Source of the DNA: Xanthomarina sp. F2636L
GTDB taxonomy: Bacteria; Bacteroidota; Bacteroidia; Flavobacteriales; Flavobacteriaceae
Direction of reading: 5' to 3'
Length of the DNA stretch: 64,000 nt
Assembly (NCBI RefSeq): GCF_026410195.1
Contig: NZ_JAPMLM010000068.1
Location: 315,001 to 379,000 of the forward strand
The notes below the pieces were generated by a model, which worked only from the letters and a program-made list of their open reading frames with translations, made no database searches and was not told the DNA's origin. Shown piece after piece: positions 50,162-58,192 of the stretch. Position 1 is the first letter of the stretch, and the number at the start of each line of letters is the position of its first letter. The translations under genes and the position numbers were made by a program.

Positions 50162-51223
50162 TTAATTGATAGCTTTTACAACAGCTTTAGGAGCTTCTTT
50201 TCTTGACCCATCAAAACCATCTATACCACTTACTGTTGTATATTTTAAAACATACTTTTTACCAGGGTTTAATATTTGATAAGCAGCTTGACACATTAAT
50301 GTAGCTTCATGGAAACCACATAAAATCAACTTTAATTTTCCAGGATAGGTATTAACATCTCCAATGGCAAAAATCCCTGGGATATTAGTTTGATAGTCTA
50401 ACGCATTATTTACTTTAATTGCATTTTTCTCTATCTCTAACCCCCAATTTGCTATTGGACCTAATTTTGGAGACAATCCGAATAAAGGAATAAAATAATC
50501 GCATTCTATTTCAAATTCTTTTTCGATATGCTCAGCCTGACTTACAACAACCGCCTTAACATGATGATCTCCAACAATACCAGTCACCTCGGCTGGAGTA
50601 ATTAAATTTATTTTTCCTAAATTTTTTAATTCTTGTACTTTTTCAACAGAATCTAAGGCTCCTCTAAACTCATTTCTTCTATGAATTAAAGTCACTTCGG
50701 AAGCCACATTTGATAAAAAAATACTCCAATCTAATGCTGAATCTCCCCCACCTGAAATAACAACACGTTTGTTGCGAAATTTTTCTGGATCTTTTATAAA
50801 ATACTCAACACCCTTGTCTTCAAAATGAGCAATGTTATGAATTAAAGGCTTACGTGGCTCAAAACTACCTAATCCACCAGCAATTGCCACAATAGGCGCA
50901 TGATGTTTGGTCCCTTTATTAGTTGTTACAATAAAACTACCATCTTCTTGTTTATCAATCGTTTCAGCACGTTCACCTAATGTAAATCCAGGTTCAAACT
51001 GCTTACATTGCTCTAAAAGATTTTGAGTAAGGTCGTCTGCTAGTATTTCTGGAAATCCTGGAATATCATAAATAGGTTTTTTAGGATATATTTCTGAACA
51101 TTGTCCTCCGGGTTGTGGTAAAGCGTCTATTAAGTGACATTTTAATTTTAAAAGTCCAGCTTCAAAAACGGCAAATAAGCCAGTTGGACCTGCTCCAATA
51201 ATAAGAATATCTGTTTTAATCAT
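50162..51223 (-). CDS. Ferredoxin-NADP reductase (TrxR-like type)
   Basis: This 353-residue thioredoxin-reductase-like flavoprotein has an N-terminal FAD loop G-A-G-P-T-G-L, a second nucleotide loop V-V-I-S-G-G-G-D-S-A-L-D and a late F-A-I-G-D-V-N-T-Y-P-G. It lacks the redox-active C-x-x-C of thioredoxin reductases, which marks it as the YumC-type ferredoxin-NADP reductase. It probably reduces the ferredoxin encoded next. A CRP-like operator at 51270-51291 lies 47 bp upstream. Confidence 0.88.
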   Translation of the reverse strand: MIKTDILIIGAGPTGLFAVFEAGLLKLKCHLIDALPQPGGQCSEIYPKKPIYDIPGFPEILADDLTQNLLEQCKQFEPGFTLGERAETIDKQEDGSFIVTTNKGTKHHAPIVAIAGGLGSFEPRKPLIHNIAHFEDKGVEYFIKDPEKFRNKRVVISGGGDSALDWSIFLSNVASEVTLIHRRNEFRGALDSVEKVQELKNLGKINLITPAEVTGIVGDHHVKAVVVSQAEHIEKEFEIECDYFIPLFGLSPKLGPIANWGLEIEKNAIKVNNALDYQTNIPGIFAIGDVNTYPGKLKLILCGFHEATLMCQAAYQILNPGKKYVLKYTTVSGIDGFDGSRKEAPKAVVKAIN

Positions 51224-51243
51224 GAATTGTTAATTTCAGAAGA

Positions 51244-51291
51244 CAAAGTTATTAGTTACTTTCTTAAATAAATGTGACAAAAGTCACATTT
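51244..51291 (-). promoter_or_regulatory. CRP/FNR-type operator and -7 box upstream of the ferredoxin reductase operon
   Basis: A perfect inverted repeat AAATGTGAC (51270-51278) and GTCACATTT (51283-51291) around AAAA contains TGTGA-N6-TCACA, the classical CRP consensus. The minus-strand -7 box TAACTTTG is at 51251-51244. A start point 7 nt after it would put the operator centre about 40 bp upstream, near the class II activator position of -41.5. Confidence 0.65.
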
Positions 51292-51302
51292 AGATTTTTT
51301 AA

Positions 51303-51545
51303 TTAAGCCTCTACATTAATAACTTGCTCAATTTGGGGTGCATATTTTTTAATAGTCATTTCTACACCGGATTTTAAGGTCATTTGATTTACACTACAAC
51401 CTACACAAGCACCTTCTAACTGTACTTTTACAAGCTTACCATCTTCAATTGATAATAATGAAATATCACCTCCATCACTTTGTAAAAATGGACGAATTTC
51501 GTCTAAGGCTTTTTCAATATTAATTCTTAATTCTTCACCTGTCAT
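51303..51545 (-). CDS. NifU-like C-terminal domain protein
   Basis: The 80-residue protein is a single NifU-C/Nfu domain with E-I-R-P-F-L-Q-S-D-G-G-D-I-S-L and the cluster motif G-A-C-V-G-C-S-V-N-Q-M-T-L-K. Two Cys in C-x2-C ligate a [4Fe-4S] cluster in a dimer. It delivers clusters to target proteins. It follows the mrp gene by 53 nt on the same strand and forms an Fe-S maturation pair with it. Confidence 0.9.
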   Translation of the reverse strand: MTGEELRINIEKALDEIRPFLQSDGGDISLLSIEDGKLVKVQLEGACVGCSVNQMTLKSGVEMTIKKYAPQIEQVINVEA

Positions 51546-51598
51546 ATTATTATTTTTTAAATGAATTCGTAAAACTTGAACTCTCCAATAGTCTTAAT

Positions 51599-52732
51599 CT
51601 ATTTTTTAACTGCTGAACACCCAGCCATGGTTGTAATTTTTATTGCTTCAGTAGGTGGTAAATTGGTATTTCGGTTTACGACTTCTTGAACAACGTTTTG
51701 TGTTAGTTTTTCGAAAGCTGCTTCTAAAGGAGTCGCACTTTGCATAGCTGCTGGGCGACCAAGATCTCCTGCTTCACGAATACTTTGCACTAAAGGAATT
51801 CCACCTAAAAAAGGAACGTTTAAATCTTCAGATAAATGTTTTGCTCCTTCTTTACCAAAAATATAATATTTATTTTCTGGTAATTCGTCTGGTGTAAAAT
51901 ATGCCATATTTTCTATAATTCCTAAAACTGGTACATTAATACTTTCCTGCTGAAACATAGCCACTCCTTTTTTAGCATCTGCCAAGGCCACATTTTGTGG
52001 TGTACTTACCACAACTGCTCCTGTTAATGGTAAAGCTTGCATAATACTTAAATGAATGTCTCCTGTTCCTGGAGGTAAATCGATTAACATAAAATCTAAT
52101 TCTCCCCAATGAGCATCGAAAATCATTTGATTTAATGCTTTTGAAGCCATAGGACCTCTCCACACTACAGCTTGACCCGGTTGGGTAAAGAACCCTATGG
52201 ACAATATCTTAACGCCATAATTTTCTACGGGTTTCATTTTAGATTTTCCTTCAATGTTTACAGCTAAAGGTTTTTCATTTTCCACCTGAAACATGATTGG
52301 AATTGAAGGTCCATAAATATCGGCATCTAAAATCCCCACTTTAAATCCCATTTTTGCTAAAGTAACAGCTAAATTAGAGGTAACTGTAGATTTTCCTACA
52401 CCACCTTTTCCAGATGCCACTGCAATAATATTTTGAATTCCAGGAATCTGCTTTCCTTTAATTTCATTTTTGGGCTGAGCAGGTGCTTCAACTTTAACAT
52501 TGACAGTTACTTTAGCTTTTTCGTACACCAAATCATGAATGGTTTTCATGATTTCTACCTCAGTTTTCTTTTTGGCCTGTAAAGTAGGATTGTTTATTAC
52601 TATATCTACAATTACCTCATCTGCAAAAGTCACTATGTTTTTTACGGCACCACTTTCAATCATATTTTTTCCTTCTCCAGGAGCTGAAATACGTTCTAGC
52701 GCTTTATATATGTCTTGTTTATTTAACTTCAT
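51599..52732 (-). CDS. Mrp/ApbC-type P-loop Fe-S carrier
   Basis: The 377-residue protein has an N-terminal MIP18-like domain (about 1-90) and a Mrp-type P-loop with G-K-G-G-V-G-K-S-T-V, plus D-L-P-P-G-T-G-D. ApbC/Mrp proteins bind and transfer Fe-S clusters as dimers. The C-x-x-C that usually follows E-N-M-[AS]-Y-F is missing; the region reads T-P-D-E-L-P-E-N-K. The only cysteine near the end is in A-G-C-S-A. This is probably a group trait, but it means the usual cluster ligands are not visible. It is co-oriented with nifU. Confidence 0.88.
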   Translation of the reverse strand: MKLNKQDIYKALERISAPGEGKNMIESGAVKNIVTFADEVIVDIVINNPTLQAKKKTEVEIMKTIHDLVYEKAKVTVNVKVEAPAQPKNEIKGKQIPGIQNIIAVASGKGGVGKSTVTSNLAVTLAKMGFKVGILDADIYGPSIPIMFQVENEKPLAVNIEGKSKMKPVENYGVKILSIGFFTQPGQAVVWRGPMASKALNQMIFDAHWGELDFMLIDLPPGTGDIHLSIMQALPLTGAVVVSTPQNVALADAKKGVAMFQQESINVPVLGIIENMAYFTPDELPENKYYIFGKEGAKHLSEDLNVPFLGGIPLVQSIREAGDLGRPAAMQSATPLEAAFEKLTQNVVQEVVNRNTNLPPTEAIKITTMAGCSAVKK

Positions 52733-52958
52733 ATTGTTTAATATTTATGAAAAGAAAATAGTAAATAAAACAGATATTTTTATCCCATTTAAATTTACAT
52801 ATTTTTTTGATTATTAAGAATCATTCTAAAATGCAAATATACAGCGAATTGTTTAGAATTTGAAATAGATTAATTGAAATGATTTATGTGAATATTTCGT
52901 TTTATTATAGACTAACGGATTTAAATTATTTCCTAATTTTTGAAAAATTTATAATCGA

Positions 52959-53288
52959 TTATAATTCCTTAAAAGGATCCCAAAACAATATATCAAAATT
53001 TTGAATTTGGTTGTCTACTACCTCAATTCCTTCACTTTCTAGAAGCTGTTGCATCAAATTTGTACCATCAAAATGATGTTTTCCAGTTAGCAAGCCTTTT
53101 CTATTTACCACCCGATGTGCCGGGACATCTTTGGTATGAGAACCATTCATAGCATAACCAACCATTCTAGCGCTTCTTGCTGCTCCTAGATATTTGGCTA
53201 TAGCTCCATAGCTAGTAACTCGGCCATAGGGAATTAACTTGGCTACTTGATAAACTTTTTCAAAAAAATTATCTGTTTCTGGTTGCAT
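52959..53288 (-). CDS. Alkyltransferase-like (ATL) DNA repair protein
   Basis: The 109-residue protein has the MGMT DNA-binding core I-P-Y-G-R-V-T-S-Y-G-A-I-A-K-Y-L, A-R-M-V-G-Y-A-M. At the active site it reads V-P-A-H-R-V-V instead of P-C-H-R-V, so the methyl-accepting Cys is replaced by Ala. Such ATL proteins flip and flag O6-alkylguanine for nucleotide excision repair instead of reversing it. It lies 9 nt after the LysE-family gene. Confidence 0.85.
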   Translation of the reverse strand: MQPETDNFFEKVYQVAKLIPYGRVTSYGAIAKYLGAARSARMVGYAMNGSHTKDVPAHRVVNRKGLLTGKHHFDGTNLMQQLLESEGIEVVDNQIQNFDILFWDPFKEL

Positions 53289-53297
53289 GGCAAGACA

Positions 53298-53930
53298 TTA
53301 ATAATACTTTCTAAGAATACTAATTAAGGTGATGATAGAAATAACTCCAGTAATTATCCCTATTATATAATTCATCTTCTTTTGAGATGTTTCTTTTGTC
53401 TTTTTTATTTTATCAAAAAAGAATATGTATACATATAAATTCGCAAAAGAACCCATAGCTGCACCAGCTACATATGTTGAAATTCCTATTTTGTCGAAAG
53501 TTAACCAACCAAACGATGCAAAAGTAATAGTTATATATGCTTGAAATGGAATTGGAAACATATTAATGCTAGATAAAAATATGCCTTGAAAAAAGCGACT
53601 TCTTTTACTTTTAGTCTCTAATTCAGTATCTGGCTTGTTTTGCTTTTTGGCTATAAGCAAAAAATAAATAGTTATTAAAACAAATATAACAAAGGCTACC
53701 TGTTGTAAAACATCAATTACATCTGGGTGTTTGGTTAAATATCTCGCAAACACAGTAGCAATTAACGTTTGGAACATAAAGATTAGTGAAGCCCCAATAG
53801 AAAACATAATGCCTCTAGTATAGCCTTCTTTAATGCTGATTTTTGCTGCAGTCATATTCAACAGTCCTGGTGGAACTGCAGCTAGAAAAGCAACAAGCAT
53901 GGCAATAAAAAAGATCGCTGTTAAACTCAA
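53298..53930 (-). CDS. LysE-family transporter
   Basis: The 210-residue integral membrane protein has about six transmembrane segments and the family-like start A-A-V-P-P-G-L-L-N-M-T-A-A-K-I-S-I-K-E-G near residue 18-37. LysE/RhtB proteins export amino acids. The substrate is not deducible. It lies 3 nt after trmB and 9 nt before the ATL gene, so the three form a compact run. Confidence 0.75.
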   Translation of the reverse strand: MSLTAIFFIAMLVAFLAAVPPGLLNMTAAKISIKEGYTRGIMFSIGASLIFMFQTLIATVFARYLTKHPDVIDVLQQVAFVIFVLITIYFLLIAKKQNKPDTELETKSKRSRFFQGIFLSSINMFPIPFQAYITITFASFGWLTFDKIGISTYVAGAAMGSFANLYVYIFFFDKIKKTKETSQKKMNYIIGIITGVISIITLISILRKYY

Positions 53931-53933
53931 AAT

Positions 53934-54608
53934 TTATTTAATTTTAAACCGAATATACGTAATTGGTTTGTTTTGTTCTAAATACTGACTTTCATAATAG
54001 GTCTGAATACTGGTTACTTCTTCCGGACTTCCTTCTTGTTTATAAACATTATGGTTTGCATAAAGCACTTCGTGCCCTGCTCCATGAAGCAAACCAAGCG
54101 TGTAACCATGCATAAATTCGCTATCGGTTTTTAAATTCATAACACCATCTGGTTTTAAAATGGTTTTGTAACGTTTTAAAAAATCTGAATTTGTCATTCT
54201 ATGTTTGGTACGCTTATATTTTATTTGAGGATCTGGAAAAGTAATCCAGATTTCATCAACTTCGCCTTCTGCAAAAGCATGGTCGATTAATTCAATTTGG
54301 GTACGCAAAAAAGCGACATTGGATAAGTTTTCTTCGATAGCGGTTTTTGCCCCTCTCCAAAATCTAGCTCCTTTGATATCAATTCCTATAAAATTCTTGT
54401 TTGGATACTTTTTAGCTAATGCTACAGAGTATTCACCTTTTCCACAACCTAGTTCTAAAACCAAAGGATTGCTATTTTTAAAAAAAGTTTTATTCCAATT
54501 CCCTTTTAAACTATATTGATTATTTACTAACTCGTCTCTTGATGGTTGAAACACATTTGCAAAAGTTTCATTTTCTTTAAAACGCTTTAATTTATTTTTA
54601 CTTCCCAC
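53934..54608 (-). CDS. trmB: tRNA (guanine(46)-N7)-methyltransferase
   Basis: From GTG 54608 the protein is 224 residues (V-G-S-K-N-K-L-K-R-F), the size expected for TrmB. It contains the SAM loop L-E-L-G-C-G-K-G-E-Y and the signature I-T-F-P-D-P-Q-I-K, with a family-typical Phe-Pro-Asp-Pro. An earlier in-frame ATG at 54776 would add 56 residues that look like noise and overlap nothing conserved. It methylates G46 of tRNA variable loops. Confidence 0.9.
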   Translation of the reverse strand: MGSKNKLKRFKENETFANVFQPSRDELVNNQYSLKGNWNKTFFKNSNPLVLELGCGKGEYSVALAKKYPNKNFIGIDIKGARFWRGAKTAIEENLSNVAFLRTQIELIDHAFAEGEVDEIWITFPDPQIKYKRTKHRMTNSDFLKRYKTILKPDGVMNLKTDSEFMHGYTLGLLHGAGHEVLYANHNVYKQEGSPEEVTSIQTYYESQYLEQNKPITYIRFKIK

Positions 54609-54798
54609 AGAATTATTTTTACTATTAAAATATAATTTGGTAAAATTAAGGAAATATATGCAAGTGGTAATATCCTTATCTTTGTTTTTATTATAATAAG
54701 CGTGACCGATTGCTGCCATATCCTTTTTGTTTTTATAATGAAATAATTTAGCATAAAGCCTGACTTTTGTTTTCAAAAGACACGTGATAAAATATCAA

Positions 54799-55854
54799 AT
54801 GAACAAACGAATTTTAATTACGCCTTTAAATTGGGGATTGGGTCATGCTACAAGGTGCATTCCAATTATTAATGCTTTAATTGAAAACAAATTCACTCCA
54901 GTAATTGCAAGTGATGGGATGGCTCTGGAAATATTAAAAAAAGAATTTCCCAATTTGGAACATTTTGAACTTCCTTCCTACCATATAATTTATCCAAAAA
55001 ACAAACATTTATTTAAACTGAAGTTATTACAACATGCACCAAAATTATTGAAAGCCATTAAGGCAGAAAAAAAAGTTATAGCTAATCTTATAAAAACAAA
55101 ACATATTCATGGAATTATATCTGATAATAGATTAGGTGCTTTTAACAAACAAATACCAAGTGTATTTATAACGCATCAGTTGCAAGTTTTAAGCGGTAAT
55201 ACCACTTGGTTTAGCAGTAAATTACATGAAACATATATTAGAAGGTTTGATGAATGTTGGGTTCCAGACTCTAAAACAGCTCCTAATTTAGGTGGAAAAC
55301 TTAGTCATGGAGATATCAAAAATTTATTAGTAAAATATATTGGACCTTTAAGCCGATTTTCAAAAAAAGAGAAAGTGATTGAGTATGATATTATGGTATT
55401 GCTTTCTGGCCCTGAACCTCAACGCAGTTTATTTGAAAAAAAATTACTAGAAGAGTTAGAACATTATTCTGGAAAGGTATTATTTGTAAGAGGTGTTGTT
55501 GAAGCGCATCAAACAATTGAAAAAACAGGCAATCTGACTCTTTATAATTTTATGACCAGTAATACATTAGAAAATTCTTTAAACGCAAGTAAGCTGATTC
55601 TTTCTAGGTCTGGATACACCACTATTATGGATTTAGCAAAATTAGGAAAACAAGCTTTTTTTATTCCAACTCCAGGACAATTTGAACAAGAATATTTAGC
55701 TAAAAGATTGGACCGTTTACAATTAGTTCCAAGTTGCAAACAAGACGATTTTAAATTATCTAAACTCGAAAAAACATCTGAATATAAAGGATTAAGCCAT
55801 TTTGAAAAACCTATCGATTATCAAAGTTTATTCAGCCTTTTCCAAACTAAATGA
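54799..55854 (+). CDS. MurG-like glycosyltransferase (GT-B fold)
   Basis: From ATG 54799 the protein is 351 residues. It begins K-R-I-L-I-T-P-L-N-W-G-L-G-H-A-T-R-C and has a late S-R-S-G-Y-T-T-I-M-D-L-A-K-L-G-K-Q segment, then P-T-P-G-Q-F-E-Q-E-Y-L-A, the donor-site pattern of MurG/GT28-like enzymes. It probably transfers a sugar from a UDP donor. The start at 54784 (GTG) adds five residues. Its 3' end overlaps the convergent PhoR-like gene by 27 nt. Confidence 0.75.
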   Translation: MNKRILITPLNWGLGHATRCIPIINALIENKFTPVIASDGMALEILKKEFPNLEHFELPSYHIIYPKNKHLFKLKLLQHAPKLLKAIKAEKKVIANLIKTKHIHGIISDNRLGAFNKQIPSVFITHQLQVLSGNTTWFSSKLHETYIRRFDECWVPDSKTAPNLGGKLSHGDIKNLLVKYIGPLSRFSKKEKVIEYDIMVLLSGPEPQRSLFEKKLLEELEHYSGKVLFVRGVVEAHQTIEKTGNLTLYNFMTSNTLENSLNASKLILSRSGYTTIMDLAKLGKQAFFIPTPGQFEQEYLAKRLDRLQLVPSCKQDDFKLSKLEKTSEYKGLSHFEKPIDYQSLFSLFQTK

Positions 55855-56865
55855 AAACTCACTTCCTACTCCAAGCTCGCTTTCAATATAGATTTTTTCG
55901 TCATGGGCTTCAATAATATGTTTCACTATGGATAAGCCTAAGCCGGAACCACCTTCTTTTCTGGAACCACTTTTATCTATTCTGTAAAAACGTTCAAAAA
56001 CTCTAGATAAATTTCCTTCTGCAATACCTTCTCCATTGTCTGTAACTCTAACTATGACTTTGTTTTTAATCAGGTTTTCAATACTGATTTCTGTAGTTCC
56101 TTTTTCTCTACCATACTTTATTGAATTTACAACCAGGTTTGTCAAAACTTGCTGAATTCGCTCTATATCTGCATTTACTAGAATTGGTTTTGTGTAATCA
56201 ACATCGAAGGTTAGGGTTATTTTTTTCTTTGCAGCTTTCATTTCAAGCAGATCAAACACATTTTTTATAACCTCTACAATATCAAATGTGGTGATGTTAA
56301 GTCTTAAATCTCCAGCTTCAAATTTGGTAATCATATCTAAATCTTTCACAATATAAATTAGCCTTTCCACTCCTTTATTTGCTCTGCCTAAATATTTTTC
56401 TCTAATATTACTATCGTTTATAGCACCATCAATAAGCGTTAATAAATAACCTTGAACTGTAAACAAAGGGGTTTTTAACTCGTGAGAGACATTGCCAATA
56501 AATTCTTTTCTGTATTCTTCTCTAATTTTTAGCGATTCAATTTCTAACTTTTTATCTCTAGCATACTTATCAATTTCTTTAGTAAGTGTTGCCATATCTG
56601 TAGTTATAGGTTTTTTAGTTATAGAGGTTGACTCCAACAAAGTAAGATCGTCGTAGATTTTTTTTACACGTCTGTAAATAAAACGTTCGGATCTATATTG
56701 AATAATAAAAAAGCAAACAATAAAACTAATTACAGCATAAAGTAAAATATAATAAGATAAATTACCACCAAAAAACAAAAAAACACTCAAAAGGAGTGTT
56801 GACAAAATGGTAATATAGAGCGCTGTTTTAATAGCGAATTTATATGTTTTTTTAATATTTTGCAT
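55828..56865 (-). CDS. PhoR-like sensor histidine kinase
   Basis: The 345-residue protein has two N-terminal transmembrane helices (about 11-31 and 37-56) with hardly any periplasmic loop. A short linker leads to a HisKA domain with H128 in F-I-G-N-V-S-H-E-L-K-T-P-L, then HATPase_c with N-S-I-K-Y-G, D-N-G-E-G-I and G-L-G-L-S-I-V-K-H. The small sensor part resembles PhoR-type kinases of Bacteroidota; phosphate is a likely but unproven signal. The response regulator gene ends at its start, sharing one base. Confidence 0.85.
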   Translation of the reverse strand: MQNIKKTYKFAIKTALYITILSTLLLSVFLFFGGNLSYYILLYAVISFIVCFFIIQYRSERFIYRRVKKIYDDLTLLESTSITKKPITTDMATLTKEIDKYARDKKLEIESLKIREEYRKEFIGNVSHELKTPLFTVQGYLLTLIDGAINDSNIREKYLGRANKGVERLIYIVKDLDMITKFEAGDLRLNITTFDIVEVIKNVFDLLEMKAAKKKITLTFDVDYTKPILVNADIERIQQVLTNLVVNSIKYGREKGTTEISIENLIKNKVIVRVTDNGEGIAEGNLSRVFERFYRIDKSGSRKEGGSGLGLSIVKHIIEAHDEKIYIESELGVGSEFSFSLEKAE

Positions 56866-57548
56866 TAATCTATAAACTTGTATCCAACGCCTTTAACTGT
56901 TTTAAAAGAATCGTCTCCAATCTTTTCTCTGAGTTTTCTAATGTGAACATCTATGGTTCTTCCTCCTACAACGACTTCATTTCCCCAAACTTTATCTAAA
57001 ATTTCATCACGCTTAAATACTTTTCCTGGTTTAGACGTTAATAATGATAATAATTCAAATTCTTTTCTTGGCAGAACAATATCCTTGTTTTGGTAGGTTA
57101 CCTTATATTCTTCTCTATTAATAATTAATGAACCAATTTTAATAATTGGTTCTCCTGAATCGTCCTCCTTTAATCGTCTCAACAAAGCTTTCACTTTACT
57201 AATTAACAACTTAGGCTTGATTGGCTTTGTTATATAATCGTCGGCTCCAGCATCGAATCCAGCAACCTGGGAATAATCTTCTCCTCTAGCAGTTAAAAAC
57301 GTTATGAGAGTATTATTTAGTTCTGGATTTTTTCTAATGTTTTCGCAAGCTTCAATACCATCCATTTCTGGCATCATAACATCAAGAATAATTAATTGGG
57401 GTTTTTCTTTTTTAGCTTTTTTTATAGCTTTTATACCATTTTCAGCGGTTATGATTTGGTAGCCTTCTTTGGATAAATTATATCCAATTATTTCTAAAAT
57501 ATCTGGCTCATCATCAACTAAAAGAATTTTAATATCCTTTTCATTCAT
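56865..57548 (-). CDS. PhoB/OmpR-type response regulator
   Basis: The 227-residue protein has a receiver with D12-D13, Asp56 in L-I-I-L-D-V-M-M-P-E-M-D-G and Lys in D-Y-I-T-K-P-I. A winged-helix OmpR/PhoB domain follows, with the recognition region E-F-E-L-L-S-L-L-T-S-K-P-G-K-V-F-K-R-D-E-I-L and a late R-K-L-R-E-K-I-G. It regulates transcription when phosphorylated by the kinase encoded directly downstream. Bacteroidota PhoB-like targets are not evident in this window. Confidence 0.9.
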   Translation of the reverse strand: MNEKDIKILLVDDEPDILEIIGYNLSKEGYQIITAENGIKAIKKAKKEKPQLIILDVMMPEMDGIEACENIRKNPELNNTLITFLTARGEDYSQVAGFDAGADDYITKPIKPKLLISKVKALLRRLKEDDSGEPIIKIGSLIINREEYKVTYQNKDIVLPRKEFELLSLLTSKPGKVFKRDEILDKVWGNEVVVGGRTIDVHIRKLREKIGDDSFKTVKGVGYKFID

Positions 57549-57743
57549 ATAGTTCGGGTTTCCTTGATTATAATGGTAAAGATACTATTATTAACAATTA
57601 CCCAAAACCTAAACAATAACAAATAACAATTAGGTAACACGAATCTTACATTCTTTTAACACGAACAACTATTTAGCATGTTTAACACTTTTTTGGTACA
57701 CTTTTTGTCAATATTTAGTAACTTTATATAAATCCTGTTTTTT

Positions 57744-58076
57744 ATGAAAAAGCAATACTTACTTATTTTAACAATGGCATTGATGCTATTTAGCTTAAAC
57801 GGATTTAGCCAAACCAACGATTTGGTTATAAACGAAACTTCACAAATTGAAGATTTATCCATTTATCCAAATCCTGTTAGTCAAGGAATAGTTTATATTA
57901 CTTCAAAAAACAACGATCCCAAACAAATTGAAATTTACAATGTTTTAGGAAAAACCATTCTAACGGTTACTCTATTACAAAAAGAACTTAATGTATCTAA
58001 GCTAAAAGCAGGAGTTTATATTATAAAGATAACCGAAAACAACATTTCTACAACAAGAAAGCTAGTTATTAGGTAA
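57744..58076 (+). CDS. Minimal T9SS cargo: signal peptide plus sorting domain
   Basis: The 110-residue protein has a signal peptide (about 1-22, ending N-G-F-S-Q) and then almost directly a type A T9SS sorting domain: D-L-S-I-Y-P-N-P-V-S, I-E-I-Y-N-V-L-G-K, L-K-A-G-V-Y-I-I-K-I and the basic end T-R-K-L-V-I-R. Only about 14 residues separate the two. There is no room for a passenger domain, so it is either a truncated cargo gene or a stand-alone surface peptide. It lies between the PhoB-like gene and two large T9SS cargo genes. Confidence 0.8.
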   Translation: MKKQYLLILTMALMLFSLNGFSQTNDLVINETSQIEDLSIYPNPVSQGIVYITSKNNDPKQIEIYNVLGKTILTVTLLQKELNVSKLKAGVYIIKITENNISTTRKLVIR

Positions 58077-58152
58077 TTAACAATTTCATGTTATATAATT
58101 GTAAAATAGCTAACTAATTGCTGTTTCTGATTTTTTTTAGTCAATAAATTCT

Positions 58153-58160
58153 TATATTTG
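58153..58160 (+). promoter_or_regulatory. Promoter -7 box of the 573-aa T9SS cargo gene
   Basis: TATATTTG is a perfect TAnnTTTG -7 element 32 nt before the ATG. No TTG is seen at the standard -33 distance. Confidence 0.5.
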
Positions 58161-58192
58161 CTAACCTAATTATTTTATATAAACAATCAATT

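Noticed and set aside
52949-52964. 16-nt palindrome TTATAATCGATTATAA overlapping the ATL stop
   Set aside because: It is almost pure AT with no T-run or promoter context, and short AT palindromes are expected by chance here.
54609-54776. ATG 54776 as trmB start
   Set aside because: It adds 56 residues without conserved features. GTG 54608 gives the usual family length and N-terminus.
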